Shown here piece by piece: positions 33,988 to 41,860 of a stretch of DNA of 64,000 bases (position 1 is its first letter; the number at the start of each line of letters is the position of its first letter). The notes below the pieces were generated by a model. It saw only the letters and a program-made list of their open reading frames with translations, searched no databases and was not told the origin of the DNA. Both the position numbers and the translations under genes were made by a program. Source of the DNA: Microlunatus soli (GTDB lineage: Bacteria; Actinomycetota; Actinomycetes; Propionibacteriales; Propionibacteriaceae); assembly GCF_900105385.1 (NCBI RefSeq), contig NZ_LT629772.1, forward strand, positions 3,162,001 to 3,226,000. Direction: 5' to 3'.

Positions 33988-36231
33988 ATGAGAGCTCCGG
34001 GAAGACAGGACGATCCGATCTTCGAGGACCTGAAGGCCTGGCGTGACCGCGCGGTCCGGGAGTCCCGGATCCCGCTCGGTGCATTCAAGGACAGCTACCT
34101 GCGTTCGATCGCCCGCAGCGGTCGACGGGCTGCCCGGGAGATCGAACGGATGCTGCCCACCAGCCTGCGTCCGTTCGCCGCCGAGGTCGCCGACCAGATG
34201 GACCGGCTGTCCACACCTGTCGCCCCGCAACTCGCCCAGCCTCAGCCGCAGAGCCCTGAGCCGCAGAGCCCTGAGCCTGTCGAAGGGCCACTTCATGATC
34301 AACAGGGCTCTCCGTCGATGACCGATACCGATCCTTCGACAGGCTCAGGAACCTCCGACACCGGTTGGACAGCCGAGGACCTGCCGCGCACGGAATCCGG
34401 ATCGGCGCCGCAGTCATCGATCCCTGAGCCTGTCGAAGAGCGGGCCGCCGACCGCCGACCGCACCCGACGACAACCCCGAGCCATCCTTCGACCGGCTCA
34501 GGCCCCTTCTCCGGTGAGGGTTCTTCGACGCGCCCGATGACCGGGGACGGGCTGGATGTCAATCGGTTCGTGCCGTACGACTACAGCGAGCCGGCCGGTG
34601 AGGTGGTCAACCTCTCGGTGACCGCGACCGAGCAGGGGCTGGCGGTCCGCTGGCCGCCGCCGGAGTCGGCGGGTGGCCGGGTGACGGCGTACCGGCTGGT
34701 CGGCGCCGACGACAGCTATCCGCCGTACGCTCCCGAGCAGGCCGATCTGATCGCCCTGACCACCGACCTGACCGCGACCGACGGCCGCGGGTTCGGCTCG
34801 GCGATCCGGCATCTGCAGGTCTGGCGGAACACCGGCGACAGCATCGGCGAGCTGTATCTGCGACAGCCGAAGCTGCATGCCGAGGGCGCGGCGGTGGCGC
34901 CGGTGCAGCAGGTCGACATCAGCGAGGACCAGGGCCAGGTGATCGCCCGCTGGACCACGCTGCCCGGCGTGGATCGGGTACACGTCTTCCGGATCCCGGC
35001 CGAACGAGCCGCTCGCGGGGCGGATCCGCACTACCGGATCCTCTCCGACCAACCCTGCCTGGGCGGCTTCGTCGACCGGCAGGCCGAGCGCGGTCGACGG
35101 TTCGTCTACCTCTTCCAGGCCGAGGCCGCGATCGGCGACAAGTCGATGTTGTCGGCACCGGTCCGCCGTGAGCTGACGGTGTCGGCGGTGCTGGACGCGA
35201 TCGACGATCTCTCCGTCGAGCAGGGCGGCGACGACAACGAGCCGGTCTTCGCGCTGGCCTGGCGGCCGCCGTCGGCCGGTCGGGTGGTGATCTACCGAAC
35301 GCCGAACGGTCCGCGCGCCGGCGCGGAGGGGATGGTGGTCGACCTGTCGGCGCTGCCCTCGATGGAGTTGAAGGACGAGGCGCTGTTGACCCATCCGCTG
35401 AGCCGACTCGCCGACGGCCGGGACGCGATGACCGACGTGCCGTGGCCGCGGGACTGGGACCGGGCCTATCTGACTCCGGTCACCGTGCTGGACCGGCGCG
35501 GCAAGGTCGGCCGCAGCGTCCCCGCGGTCCGGGTGCACCAGGTCACCGACCCGGTGCTGGTGGAGCGCTGCGACGAACAGATCGTCAAGTTCGGGTGGCC
35601 GTCCGATGCCGCTTCGGTGGTGCTGCAGGTGACCGGTGTCGACCAGCCACCGGTGCCCGATGAGTGGCCGATGGAGATCGCCCGACAGCGCTACGAGTTG
35701 CTCGGTGGCTTCCCGTTCCCCAAGCCGCTGCCCGCCGCAGGTTGTACGGTCCACCTGGCCGGCCGCTCCTACACGGCGGGCAAACCCGACCAGCACGGCC
35801 AGCAGATCGGGGTCCCGGTGGTCGGTACACCGATCAGCGTGACCTATCGCGGGCTGCTCCGACTGCGGTATCAGGTCCGTCCCAAGCGTGGATTGTTGCG
35901 CAAGGAGATCGGGATCCAGATCGCTGCTCAGCAGGAGCTGTTGGACAATCGGGTGCCACCCTTCGTGCTGGTGCATCGCACCGATCGGCTGCCGTTGCAC
36001 CCCGATGACGGTGATGTCCTCGAGGTCACCCAGGACATCGACGAGGTCACCCCGCCGACCCGACGTTTCCAACCGCGGCGGTTGTCCCCGCAGTTCGCCG
36101 ACTGCGCCTGGAAGGCGTCGGTGAAGGGACTCGGCGGCGGCTTCATCCGGCTGTTCGTCGACGTGCCGGCGACGGTGCTGACCCGGGTCGCGTTGCTGGA
36201 CCCGGCGGTCGACGAGCTGCGGGTCCGGTAG
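33988..36231 (+). CDS. Fn3-like repeat protein with helical N-terminus
   Basis: 747 residues from ATG with GGGAGGCG before it. Residues 1-75 are a basic helical domain (FEDLKAWRDRAVRESRIPLG). Residues about 85-185 are a low-complexity linker built from in-frame copies of a dispersed DNA repeat (SPEPVEG, DPSTGSG, IPEPVEE, HPSTGSG). From about 205 come fibronectin-III-like modules (VVNLSVTATEQGLAVRWPPP; ISEDQGQVIARWTTLPGVDRV; FALAWRPPSAGRVVIYR; IVKFGWPSDAASVVLQV). There is no signal peptide, so these are cytosolic Fn3 modules, probably a scaffold. It ends six bases before the GAP1 gene. Confidence 0.65.
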   Translation: MRAPGRQDDPIFEDLKAWRDRAVRESRIPLGAFKDSYLRSIARSGRRAAREIERMLPTSLRPFAAEVADQMDRLSTPVAPQLAQPQPQSPEPQSPEPVEGPLHDQQGSPSMTDTDPSTGSGTSDTGWTAEDLPRTESGSAPQSSIPEPVEERAADRRPHPTTTPSHPSTGSGPFSGEGSSTRPMTGDGLDVNRFVPYDYSEPAGEVVNLSVTATEQGLAVRWPPPESAGGRVTAYRLVGADDSYPPYAPEQADLIALTTDLTATDGRGFGSAIRHLQVWRNTGDSIGELYLRQPKLHAEGAAVAPVQQVDISEDQGQVIARWTTLPGVDRVHVFRIPAERAARGADPHYRILSDQPCLGGFVDRQAERGRRFVYLFQAEAAIGDKSMLSAPVRRELTVSAVLDAIDDLSVEQGGDDNEPVFALAWRPPSAGRVVIYRTPNGPRAGAEGMVVDLSALPSMELKDEALLTHPLSRLADGRDAMTDVPWPRDWDRAYLTPVTVLDRRGKVGRSVPAVRVHQVTDPVLVERCDEQIVKFGWPSDAASVVLQVTGVDQPPVPDEWPMEIARQRYELLGGFPFPKPLPAAGCTVHLAGRSYTAGKPDQHGQQIGVPVVGTPISVTYRGLLRLRYQVRPKRGLLRKEIGIQIAAQQELLDNRVPPFVLVHRTDRLPLHPDDGDVLEVTQDIDEVTPPTRRFQPRRLSPQFADCAWKASVKGLGGGFIRLFVDVPATVLTRVALLDPAVDELRVR
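34254..34502. repeat. Cluster of four alternating palindromic repeats forming a protein linker
   Basis: Copies lie at 34269-34288 (forward, with a partial copy 15 bp before it), 34333-34349 (reverse), 34422-34441 (forward, one mismatch) and 34486-34502 (reverse, one mismatch). Forward copies read SPEPVEG or IPEPVEE and reverse copies read DPSTGSG or HPSTGSG, always in frame. Each forward/reverse pair could fold in the mRNA. The same repeat is seen at 27.4-27.5 kb and, in related form, at 43.9-44.0 kb and 0.6 kb. Confidence 0.85.
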
Positions 36232-36237
36232 CTGATC

Positions 36238-39180
36238 ATGACCGCCGTGCAGCCGGGTGTCGGGTCGACGACGCCGTCGGATCGCTACGCCGAGCTGACC
36301 TACTCCTCCTTCGACGATGGCGTCAGCGGCGGCGGCTGGCAGGTCAAACAGGTCCGCGGTCGGCTGTCCGATCCCGAACGCGACGCGCTGCGCGCTCAGC
36401 TGTCGACCTACCTCGACACCGGAGTCGAGTTGCCGCGATTCCCCACCCCGGAACAGATTGCGGGCTTCCCCCGACGCCTGGTGTACGCCCCGGCGAGTGG
36501 ATTCGCGGCGGGAGGACCTGCCGCTGATGGATCCGCTGTCGGCAGACCTGCTGCCGGGGCCTGTGCGTGGTGGCACACCGCGCCGGCTGGGGTGGATGCG
36601 TCCGGTCGGCCGGGAAATGTGTTCTCCCAGGTGGTGTTGGACCGGAGGCCGTCGACGCCGCCGGTGTTCCGCCCGATCGATCTGTGGCGTTCGCCGTCCT
36701 GGCTGACCCCGTACGGTCCGGAGCAGGTCGCGGCGGCGGAGCTGGCGCCCGGTCTACCCGGCCCGGGAACCGGTGTCGATCTTGATGCCTTGATCGACTT
36801 CTGCTTCGCCGACTTCGACAAGATCGCCGTTCTCGGGCCGCTGCTGGACGCCTGCGCCGCGGCCGTCGTCGGTGGCCCGCCGGTGATCCTCGGGGTCCTG
36901 AACCCGGAACGCTCGGCACAGTGGATCGCCGCGGTCTCCCGATTGACTGCTCCGCTGATCTCCCGGACGATCTACTTCTCAACCCTGGAACGAGCCCCCG
37001 GTCTCGCCGAGGCACTGCAGCGCGGGCTGCGGCTGATCTGCATCCCGTCCGCCGACGTCGCCGAAGTTGATCATGCCCGGCGCAGCCTCGGCACGCCGAC
37101 CGTGTTGCTGGTGGAGGACGAGTTCCCCGAACTGGGCGATCTCGGCGGCCCGGACGAATCGGCACACCCGCACCGGACCGGACACGGCGATCGGATCGCT
37201 GTCACCGCGTGGTCGGTACTGGCCCGGGTCGTGCTGGAGGCCGAATCGCCCGACCAGGCACGGACCGTGCTGGCTCGGATCGATCCGATCGTCGAGCAGG
37301 TGGCCGCCGTCACCGGCACCGGCAGGTCGCCGGGCTATTCCGCGGACTGGCCACTGGCGATGGCGGTGGCCGAGGCCGGTGAGCTGTTCGTCGAGGCGCA
37401 GCCCGAGGCGGCTCGGGTGATCGGCCGGAACAGCCCGGCCGACCTTGAGCAACTCCCTGATCTGTATCGGCCGGCCGCAGCCGTGATCGCCACCCAGTGC
37501 GGTACGACGACCCGCGACGCCTGGCGGCAGTGGCGGTCCACCGTCGTGGGGTCCGCCGTCCGGAGCAGTGCTGATCATGATCCCGTCCATGATCATGGAG
37601 CCGTTCATGATCACGGTTCGGGAGCTGATCGTGATCAGGACAACGGCTACCCGATCGGCAGTGTGTTGATCTTCGACAGCTATCTGCGGCGGGCGATCGT
37701 CGACGACGACTGGTTGATCAGGGCCGACGGCGTGCCGCTGCCGGAGCCGCCGCCGTCGGTGGACCGCGATCGGCTGGCCGGACTTGTTGATCAACGCCTG
37801 CGGGAGCTGTTGGACCTGCCGTCTCCGGACCCGCTGCTGGTGGCGCGGCTGGCCGATCTCCTGGTCCGCACCGGCCTGGCCGACGACCCGACCACCGCAC
37901 GGCTCAGTCACCTCGCCGACGTTGCACTCACCCCGAGGCTGACCGGTGCCGGCGCCGCCGAGCTGGTGGGCCGCATCGGTCCGCTGGCCGAACAGACGCT
38001 GGAGCGGGTGATCCGGCCTGGTCTGGTGATCGAGCCGCCGGCAGCGTCAGCGCTCGGTCGGACGCTGTCGCCGATCGTGCTGGACTGGCTGTATCCGCGG
38101 GCCCCGGCCGCGGTCAGGCTGCGTACGGTCTATGACGCGGAGCGGACCGGCGCCCTGCCCGGCGACTACTGGTTGCGTGCCGAGCGGGACTGGAGCAGCT
38201 ATGCCCGGGGCGGGGTCGAGGCCCTCGGGGAACAGGAGATCGGGTACGCGGTCTGGACGATGCTGGAGGCCGCCGAGCGGACGGCTCCGTTGAATGCCTG
38301 GCGGCAACCGGTGGTCGACTGGACTCCGTGCCTGCCGCTGCTGCGTCGACCGGTCGATCCCGACGACCTGTCCGGATTGGTCCATCGCTTCGAACCCGGC
38401 CGGAGCACCGCGACCGAGATCACCGCAGCGACGTTGCTGACGGTCCCGTGGAGCGATCACCGGTGGAGCGACGACGTCCGCCGGCTGTGCCGTCGGCTCC
38501 AGCAGGGGGATCGCCGGGACCTGCATCCGGCCGCCGACGCCGACCTGCTGCCACAGGTCCGGGAATGGTTGGCCGAGCGGACCTGGGCGACGGCCTGGTG
38601 GTCGACCAGCACGGCGACCGTGGTGAACGCGATCCGGTCCTGGTCGACCCGGCCCGGTTTTCCGGCCGTCGCGGACTACGCCGCCGACGTCCGCCGCGGC
38701 GTCGCGGCAGTGCTGATGGTGGAGTTGATCTTCGGTCGGGAGGCCGACAAGCTGGCCACCCTGCTGGGGCAGTTCGGTCCCGATCAGGTGCCGGTGGACC
38801 AGGAACTGGTCGACCAGCTGGCCGCGGTGATCAACTCCGGGGAGAAGCAGCGCCGCGACCCGCGCAGCCAACGCCCGCCGGCACTGGTCGCGATGCCGCA
38901 GGCGATGGCGGCCGTCCTGCGTTCCGACCCGGCGCCGCTGTCCGGACGCCTGGCGACCGACGGCGGCCGCTGGCTGTCCGCTTTCACGGTCCGCGGCGTA
39001 CCCGTGCTCGAAGCCCTGTTGGGCAACTGGCTGGCCAAGATCACCGACAAGGACCGGATCCGCCAACTCCGCGACGACACCGTCCAGGTGCTGACCCGAA
39101 CCCTGTCCGCCGCCGACAACACCCGAGACCTCGACCGAGCCGTGATGAACAAGATCCGCAAACTCCGGACCACACCATGA
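36238..39180 (+). CDS. GAP1-type GTPase-associated protein (GAP1-N2/GAP1-M)
   Basis: 980 residues. The beginning, YAELTYSSFDDGVSGGGWQV, then ELPRFPTPEQIAGFPRRLVY, is the hallmark of the GAP1-N2 domain. The following FCFADFDKIAVLGPLLDAC to RTIYFSTLERAPG region fits the middle domain (GAP1-M). The C-terminal half is mostly helical. GAP1 proteins were named for their consistent linkage to TRAFAC GTPases in predicted bacterial conflict systems, and the partner GTPase lies 1.1 kb downstream here. An unusual His/Asp-rich insert (about residues 445-470) is encoded by a cluster of TGATCATGATC repeats. Confidence 0.8.
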   Translation: MTAVQPGVGSTTPSDRYAELTYSSFDDGVSGGGWQVKQVRGRLSDPERDALRAQLSTYLDTGVELPRFPTPEQIAGFPRRLVYAPASGFAAGGPAADGSAVGRPAAGACAWWHTAPAGVDASGRPGNVFSQVVLDRRPSTPPVFRPIDLWRSPSWLTPYGPEQVAAAELAPGLPGPGTGVDLDALIDFCFADFDKIAVLGPLLDACAAAVVGGPPVILGVLNPERSAQWIAAVSRLTAPLISRTIYFSTLERAPGLAEALQRGLRLICIPSADVAEVDHARRSLGTPTVLLVEDEFPELGDLGGPDESAHPHRTGHGDRIAVTAWSVLARVVLEAESPDQARTVLARIDPIVEQVAAVTGTGRSPGYSADWPLAMAVAEAGELFVEAQPEAARVIGRNSPADLEQLPDLYRPAAAVIATQCGTTTRDAWRQWRSTVVGSAVRSSADHDPVHDHGAVHDHGSGADRDQDNGYPIGSVLIFDSYLRRAIVDDDWLIRADGVPLPEPPPSVDRDRLAGLVDQRLRELLDLPSPDPLLVARLADLLVRTGLADDPTTARLSHLADVALTPRLTGAGAAELVGRIGPLAEQTLERVIRPGLVIEPPAASALGRTLSPIVLDWLYPRAPAAVRLRTVYDAERTGALPGDYWLRAERDWSSYARGGVEALGEQEIGYAVWTMLEAAERTAPLNAWRQPVVDWTPCLPLLRRPVDPDDLSGLVHRFEPGRSTATEITAATLLTVPWSDHRWSDDVRRLCRRLQQGDRRDLHPAADADLLPQVREWLAERTWATAWWSTSTATVVNAIRSWSTRPGFPAVADYAADVRRGVAAVLMVELIFGREADKLATLLGQFGPDQVPVDQELVDQLAAVINSGEKQRRDPRSQRPPALVAMPQAMAAVLRSDPAPLSGRLATDGGRWLSAFTVRGVPVLEALLGNWLAKITDKDRIRQLRDDTVQVLTRTLSAADNTRDLDRAVMNKIRKLRTTP
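37573..37636. repeat. Cluster of six GATC sites in TGATCATGATC-type repeats
   Basis: GATC begins at 37573, 37579, 37591, 37609, 37627 and 37633, mostly inside palindromic TGATCA or CATGATCA. In the GAP1 frame the tract encodes ADHDPVHDHGAVHDHG. It breaks the otherwise GC-rich codon pattern and probably arose by local duplication. Confidence 0.75.
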
Positions 39181-39262
39181 ACCCCACCCGCCACACCAGC
39201 ACCAACCCAAGCGTGATATATCGTGCCGGCGCGCAGCGCCGCCGACCGAGCAGGGGGAGAGC

Positions 39263-40306
39263 GTGACCAGCTACATACTTCGGACCGGGAGTCAGGTGGC
39301 GGTGCCGGCGGCGCCGCTGGTCGCTCAGGTGCAGGGCGGGCGGGGATTCGGCCATCGGTGGTCGGTGCGCGGAACGACGACGCAGCCGCCGTTCATCGAG
39401 CGGCCGGATCGGATTGTGCTGCCGTCGATCACCGAACCGGTCACGTTGCGGATCCTGCCGGTCGACGATCCGAGCCGGCCCGGCGCACCGGTCCGGTTCG
39501 CGTCGCAGAGTCTGGTGACGGTGGTGATCCGGCACGACCGGGCGGCGGCCGATGCCGATCAGGTGATCCTGGACGAGGTGGACCTGTCCGGGTTGACCCA
39601 TCGGGATCTGGTCCAGCTCGTCCCGGACGGTCGGCAGATCCGGGTGATCGGATTGCGGACCGTGGCCGACACACCGTTGCCGCCGGTGGCCGAGATCGCT
39701 CGTGATGCCGCCCGCGAGATTCTCGGTGTCGCCCAGGTCGAGCCGGATCGCGCGGTGCAGTTGGCGGCTATGATCGACCTGTCGGCATCGATGCGGCCGG
39801 CCTTGCGCGACGGATCGGTCGCGGCGGCCTGCGATGTGCTCGCCGGGATCGGTACGGTCATCGCACCCGGTCGGCAGTTGACCGCCGCCGCCGGCACCCT
39901 GACCGGACGCCGGCTCGCCACGGCGGCACCGGACCGGTTTGCCGCCGAGGTCGGCTCGGCGCTGGCTGCGGACGGCTCGACGGCCGGGACCGGCACCGGA
40001 TTCCGATCAGGCAGCGCCACCGATCAGGCAGCAACCCTGGATCGTACGGTGGTGGTGACCAGCGGCGTACCGGCAGACTGGCCGTCCGCGCCCGACGCAG
40101 CCGGCGCCGGCAACACGGGCAACAGAGCCGGGCAGTTGCTGATCCTCGGCTCACCGGGCCGCTCGACCGACTGGCCGACAGCGGCCGGCGGCACCGTCAT
40201 CGACCGCGGCGCGCTGATCGCCGACCCACCGGATCGAGAGTTGATCACCGCGGCCGTGAAATCCTTGCTGACGGCTCTGCACCCGGATCCGGAGGTGACG
40301 CGATGA
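39263..40306 (+). CDS. vWA-like protein with degenerate metal site
   Basis: 347 residues from GTG 39263, with AGGGGGAG as a strong ribosome site. Residues 1-150 are beta-rich and unassigned. From about residue 165 a vWA-like fold follows: AAMIDLSASMRPAL has the Asp-x-Ser-x-Ser of the metal site, but the later TDG is TSG (VVVTSGVPADWP), so metal binding may be lost. There is no signal peptide, so it is cytosolic, unlike the first vWA protein. The end overlaps the GTPase start by four bases. The 82-bp gap before it contains the palindrome GGCGC-N3-GCGCC and may hold an internal promoter. Confidence 0.68.
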   Translation: MTSYILRTGSQVAVPAAPLVAQVQGGRGFGHRWSVRGTTTQPPFIERPDRIVLPSITEPVTLRILPVDDPSRPGAPVRFASQSLVTVVIRHDRAAADADQVILDEVDLSGLTHRDLVQLVPDGRQIRVIGLRTVADTPLPPVAEIARDAAREILGVAQVEPDRAVQLAAMIDLSASMRPALRDGSVAAACDVLAGIGTVIAPGRQLTAAAGTLTGRRLATAAPDRFAAEVGSALAADGSTAGTGTGFRSGSATDQAATLDRTVVVTSGVPADWPSAPDAAGAGNTGNRAGQLLILGSPGRSTDWPTAAGGTVIDRGALIADPPDRELITAAVKSLLTALHPDPEVTR

Positions 40307-41466
40307 CGAAATGTCCGCGGTGCTTCAGTGCGCTCCCGACCCGCCGGGTCGTCTGGCAGTGCGCGTCCGGTCAGTGTCGCCGCGAGTTCGATCCGCGGGG
40401 CAGTGCGTTCGCCGGCGTCCCGATGGAGCACGCCCCGCTGATGGAAGCCGAGGCCCCCGAGGACGCCAAGCGCTGGACCCCTCCGACGGCGGAGGAGATG
40501 ACCTGTTATCAGTGTGGCGGCCGCGGGCTCGAGATCTGCCCGACCTGCCACTACTTCCTGCCGCCGAGCTGGCGCCGGGCCGACGCCTTCTGTGTGGCGC
40601 TGGCCGGTGCCCGCGCGACCGGCAAGAGCGTCTATCTCGGCGTGCTGATCAAGCAATTGTCCGAAACCCTCGCCGTACGAGGCGGTTCGCTCAGCTTCCC
40701 GCCGGGGCCGAGCCGGGAGATCTACCAGACCCACTACGAGAAACCGCTGTTCGAGGCCCGCGGGATCATGAACACCACGGTGCCGACCAACGTCGCCGAC
40801 GCCTACCAACGCGATCCGCTGATCTGCAGCCTCGGGGTGGTCGGCGACGTCCAGCGCTACCTGGTCTTCCGCGACGCCGCCGGCGAAGACCTGGAAGGGC
40901 TGACCGGGCTGCCCGAACACCTCAGTTATTTCAACCGCGCCGACGCGGTGTTCTATCTCTTCGACCCGACCGCTGTGCCCGAGGTCCGTGATCTGTTGCG
41001 GGACCTGCTGCCGCCCCAGGTGCACCAGGTCGGGGACCCGATCCGAGCACTGGACTCGGTCATCCAGCTGACCAGGGACAGCGACGCCCGGGTCGCGATG
41101 ATCATGTCCAAATTCGACACCATGCAGGCCTTGCGTCACGTCCAGAGCACCAACTGGAGCCGGGTGATGTCCAATCCGGGCGCCGCCTTCGCGCGCGATC
41201 CCGGGACCCATGTGGGCTACCAGGCCGACGACGCCGCGCTGCTGCACGAGGAGGTCCGCAGTCTGCTGGAGATGCTCGGTGCCCGGCGGTTCGTGACCGC
41301 GATGTCGGCGCCGTCGCATGGTCGCCCCTACCGGCATCGCTTCTTTGCGGTGTCGGCGCTCGGCGAGCCGGCCGAGGGCGACCGGCTGCACAAGCGAGGC
41401 ATCGCGTCGTTCCGCTGCCTGGACCCCCTGCGCTGGGCGACGGCGGAACGCAGCATCCTGCAGTGA
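40303..41466 (+). CDS. Zinc-ribbon TRAFAC-class GTPase
   Basis: 387 residues. Two Cys clusters, C4-C7-C20-C25 and C68-C71-C79-C82, form zinc ribbons. The GTPase core has P-loop GARATGKS (102-109), switch II DAAGED (191-196, the Asp-x-x-Gly motif) and MSKFD at 268-272 where N-K-x-D is usual. FYLFDPTAV and YRHRFFAVSALG are further strands. It matches the TRAFAC GTPases (often annotated as double-GTPase type) that pair with GAP1 proteins. The ATGA overlap couples it to the vWA-like gene. As last gene of the operon it is the likely nucleotide switch of the system. Confidence 0.82.
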   Translation: MTKCPRCFSALPTRRVVWQCASGQCRREFDPRGSAFAGVPMEHAPLMEAEAPEDAKRWTPPTAEEMTCYQCGGRGLEICPTCHYFLPPSWRRADAFCVALAGARATGKSVYLGVLIKQLSETLAVRGGSLSFPPGPSREIYQTHYEKPLFEARGIMNTTVPTNVADAYQRDPLICSLGVVGDVQRYLVFRDAAGEDLEGLTGLPEHLSYFNRADAVFYLFDPTAVPEVRDLLRDLLPPQVHQVGDPIRALDSVIQLTRDSDARVAMIMSKFDTMQALRHVQSTNWSRVMSNPGAAFARDPGTHVGYQADDAALLHEEVRSLLEMLGARRFVTAMSAPSHGRPYRHRFFAVSALGEPAEGDRLHKRGIASFRCLDPLRWATAERSILQ

Positions 41467-41860
41467 TCATTTCGGCTTCGGGCAACGGGCCGTATCGGAC
41501 TCGCTGCGCGTGTGTCAAGCCGAACCGGTGCGTGAATTCTGGCCCCGAGGTGCCGAATCGGGCGTTGTCTGAGCGAATTCTCAGCGGCGATCCGCGCCGC
41601 GCCGATTGACGGCAGGAAACACTGCCCTTTCGCGAATTGAGTCCCTAGTGTCCTGTCAGGTTGGTCCGATGCGAATATTCGGCGCTTGAAGCGGCGATTT
41701 GCTGCGTTGTCGTCGGCTTACATGCGCACCTCCTCCGCCTTGCAGCTCACCACATCAACCACCGACTATTCACACCGGACCAACCCGACCGAACACCACG
41801 TTGCAGGCAACTCGTCTGAATCGCCGCGGAATTCACCCGCCGGCGCGAAGGGGACAACTC
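41467..41860. other. 394-bp non-coding region before the sedolisin gene
   Basis: No gene is convincing here. AT-richer patches near 41570-41690 (GAATTC twice, GCGAATATTC) are likely promoter DNA for the protease gene. A small hairpin GGCAG-N6-CTGCC lies at about 41611-41626. The ribosome site is AAGGGG at 41848-41853. I see no clear -35/-10 pair. Confidence 0.35.

Noticed and set aside
37573..37636. CRISPR-like or origin-type repeats
   Set aside because: The repeats lie inside an uninterrupted gene, in frame, and lack DnaA boxes or unique spacers.
24267..41466. Type VII (ESX) secretion locus
   Set aside because: The vWA protein and actinobacterial context suggested it, but there is no FtsK-like EccC ATPase, no WXG100 pair and no mycosin.
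24267..41466. Known defence system such as restriction-modification, CBASS or Thoeris
   Set aside because: No nuclease, methylase, cyclase, TIR or reverse transcriptase domain is visible among the eight genes. Only the general NTP-dependent conflict-system idea remains.
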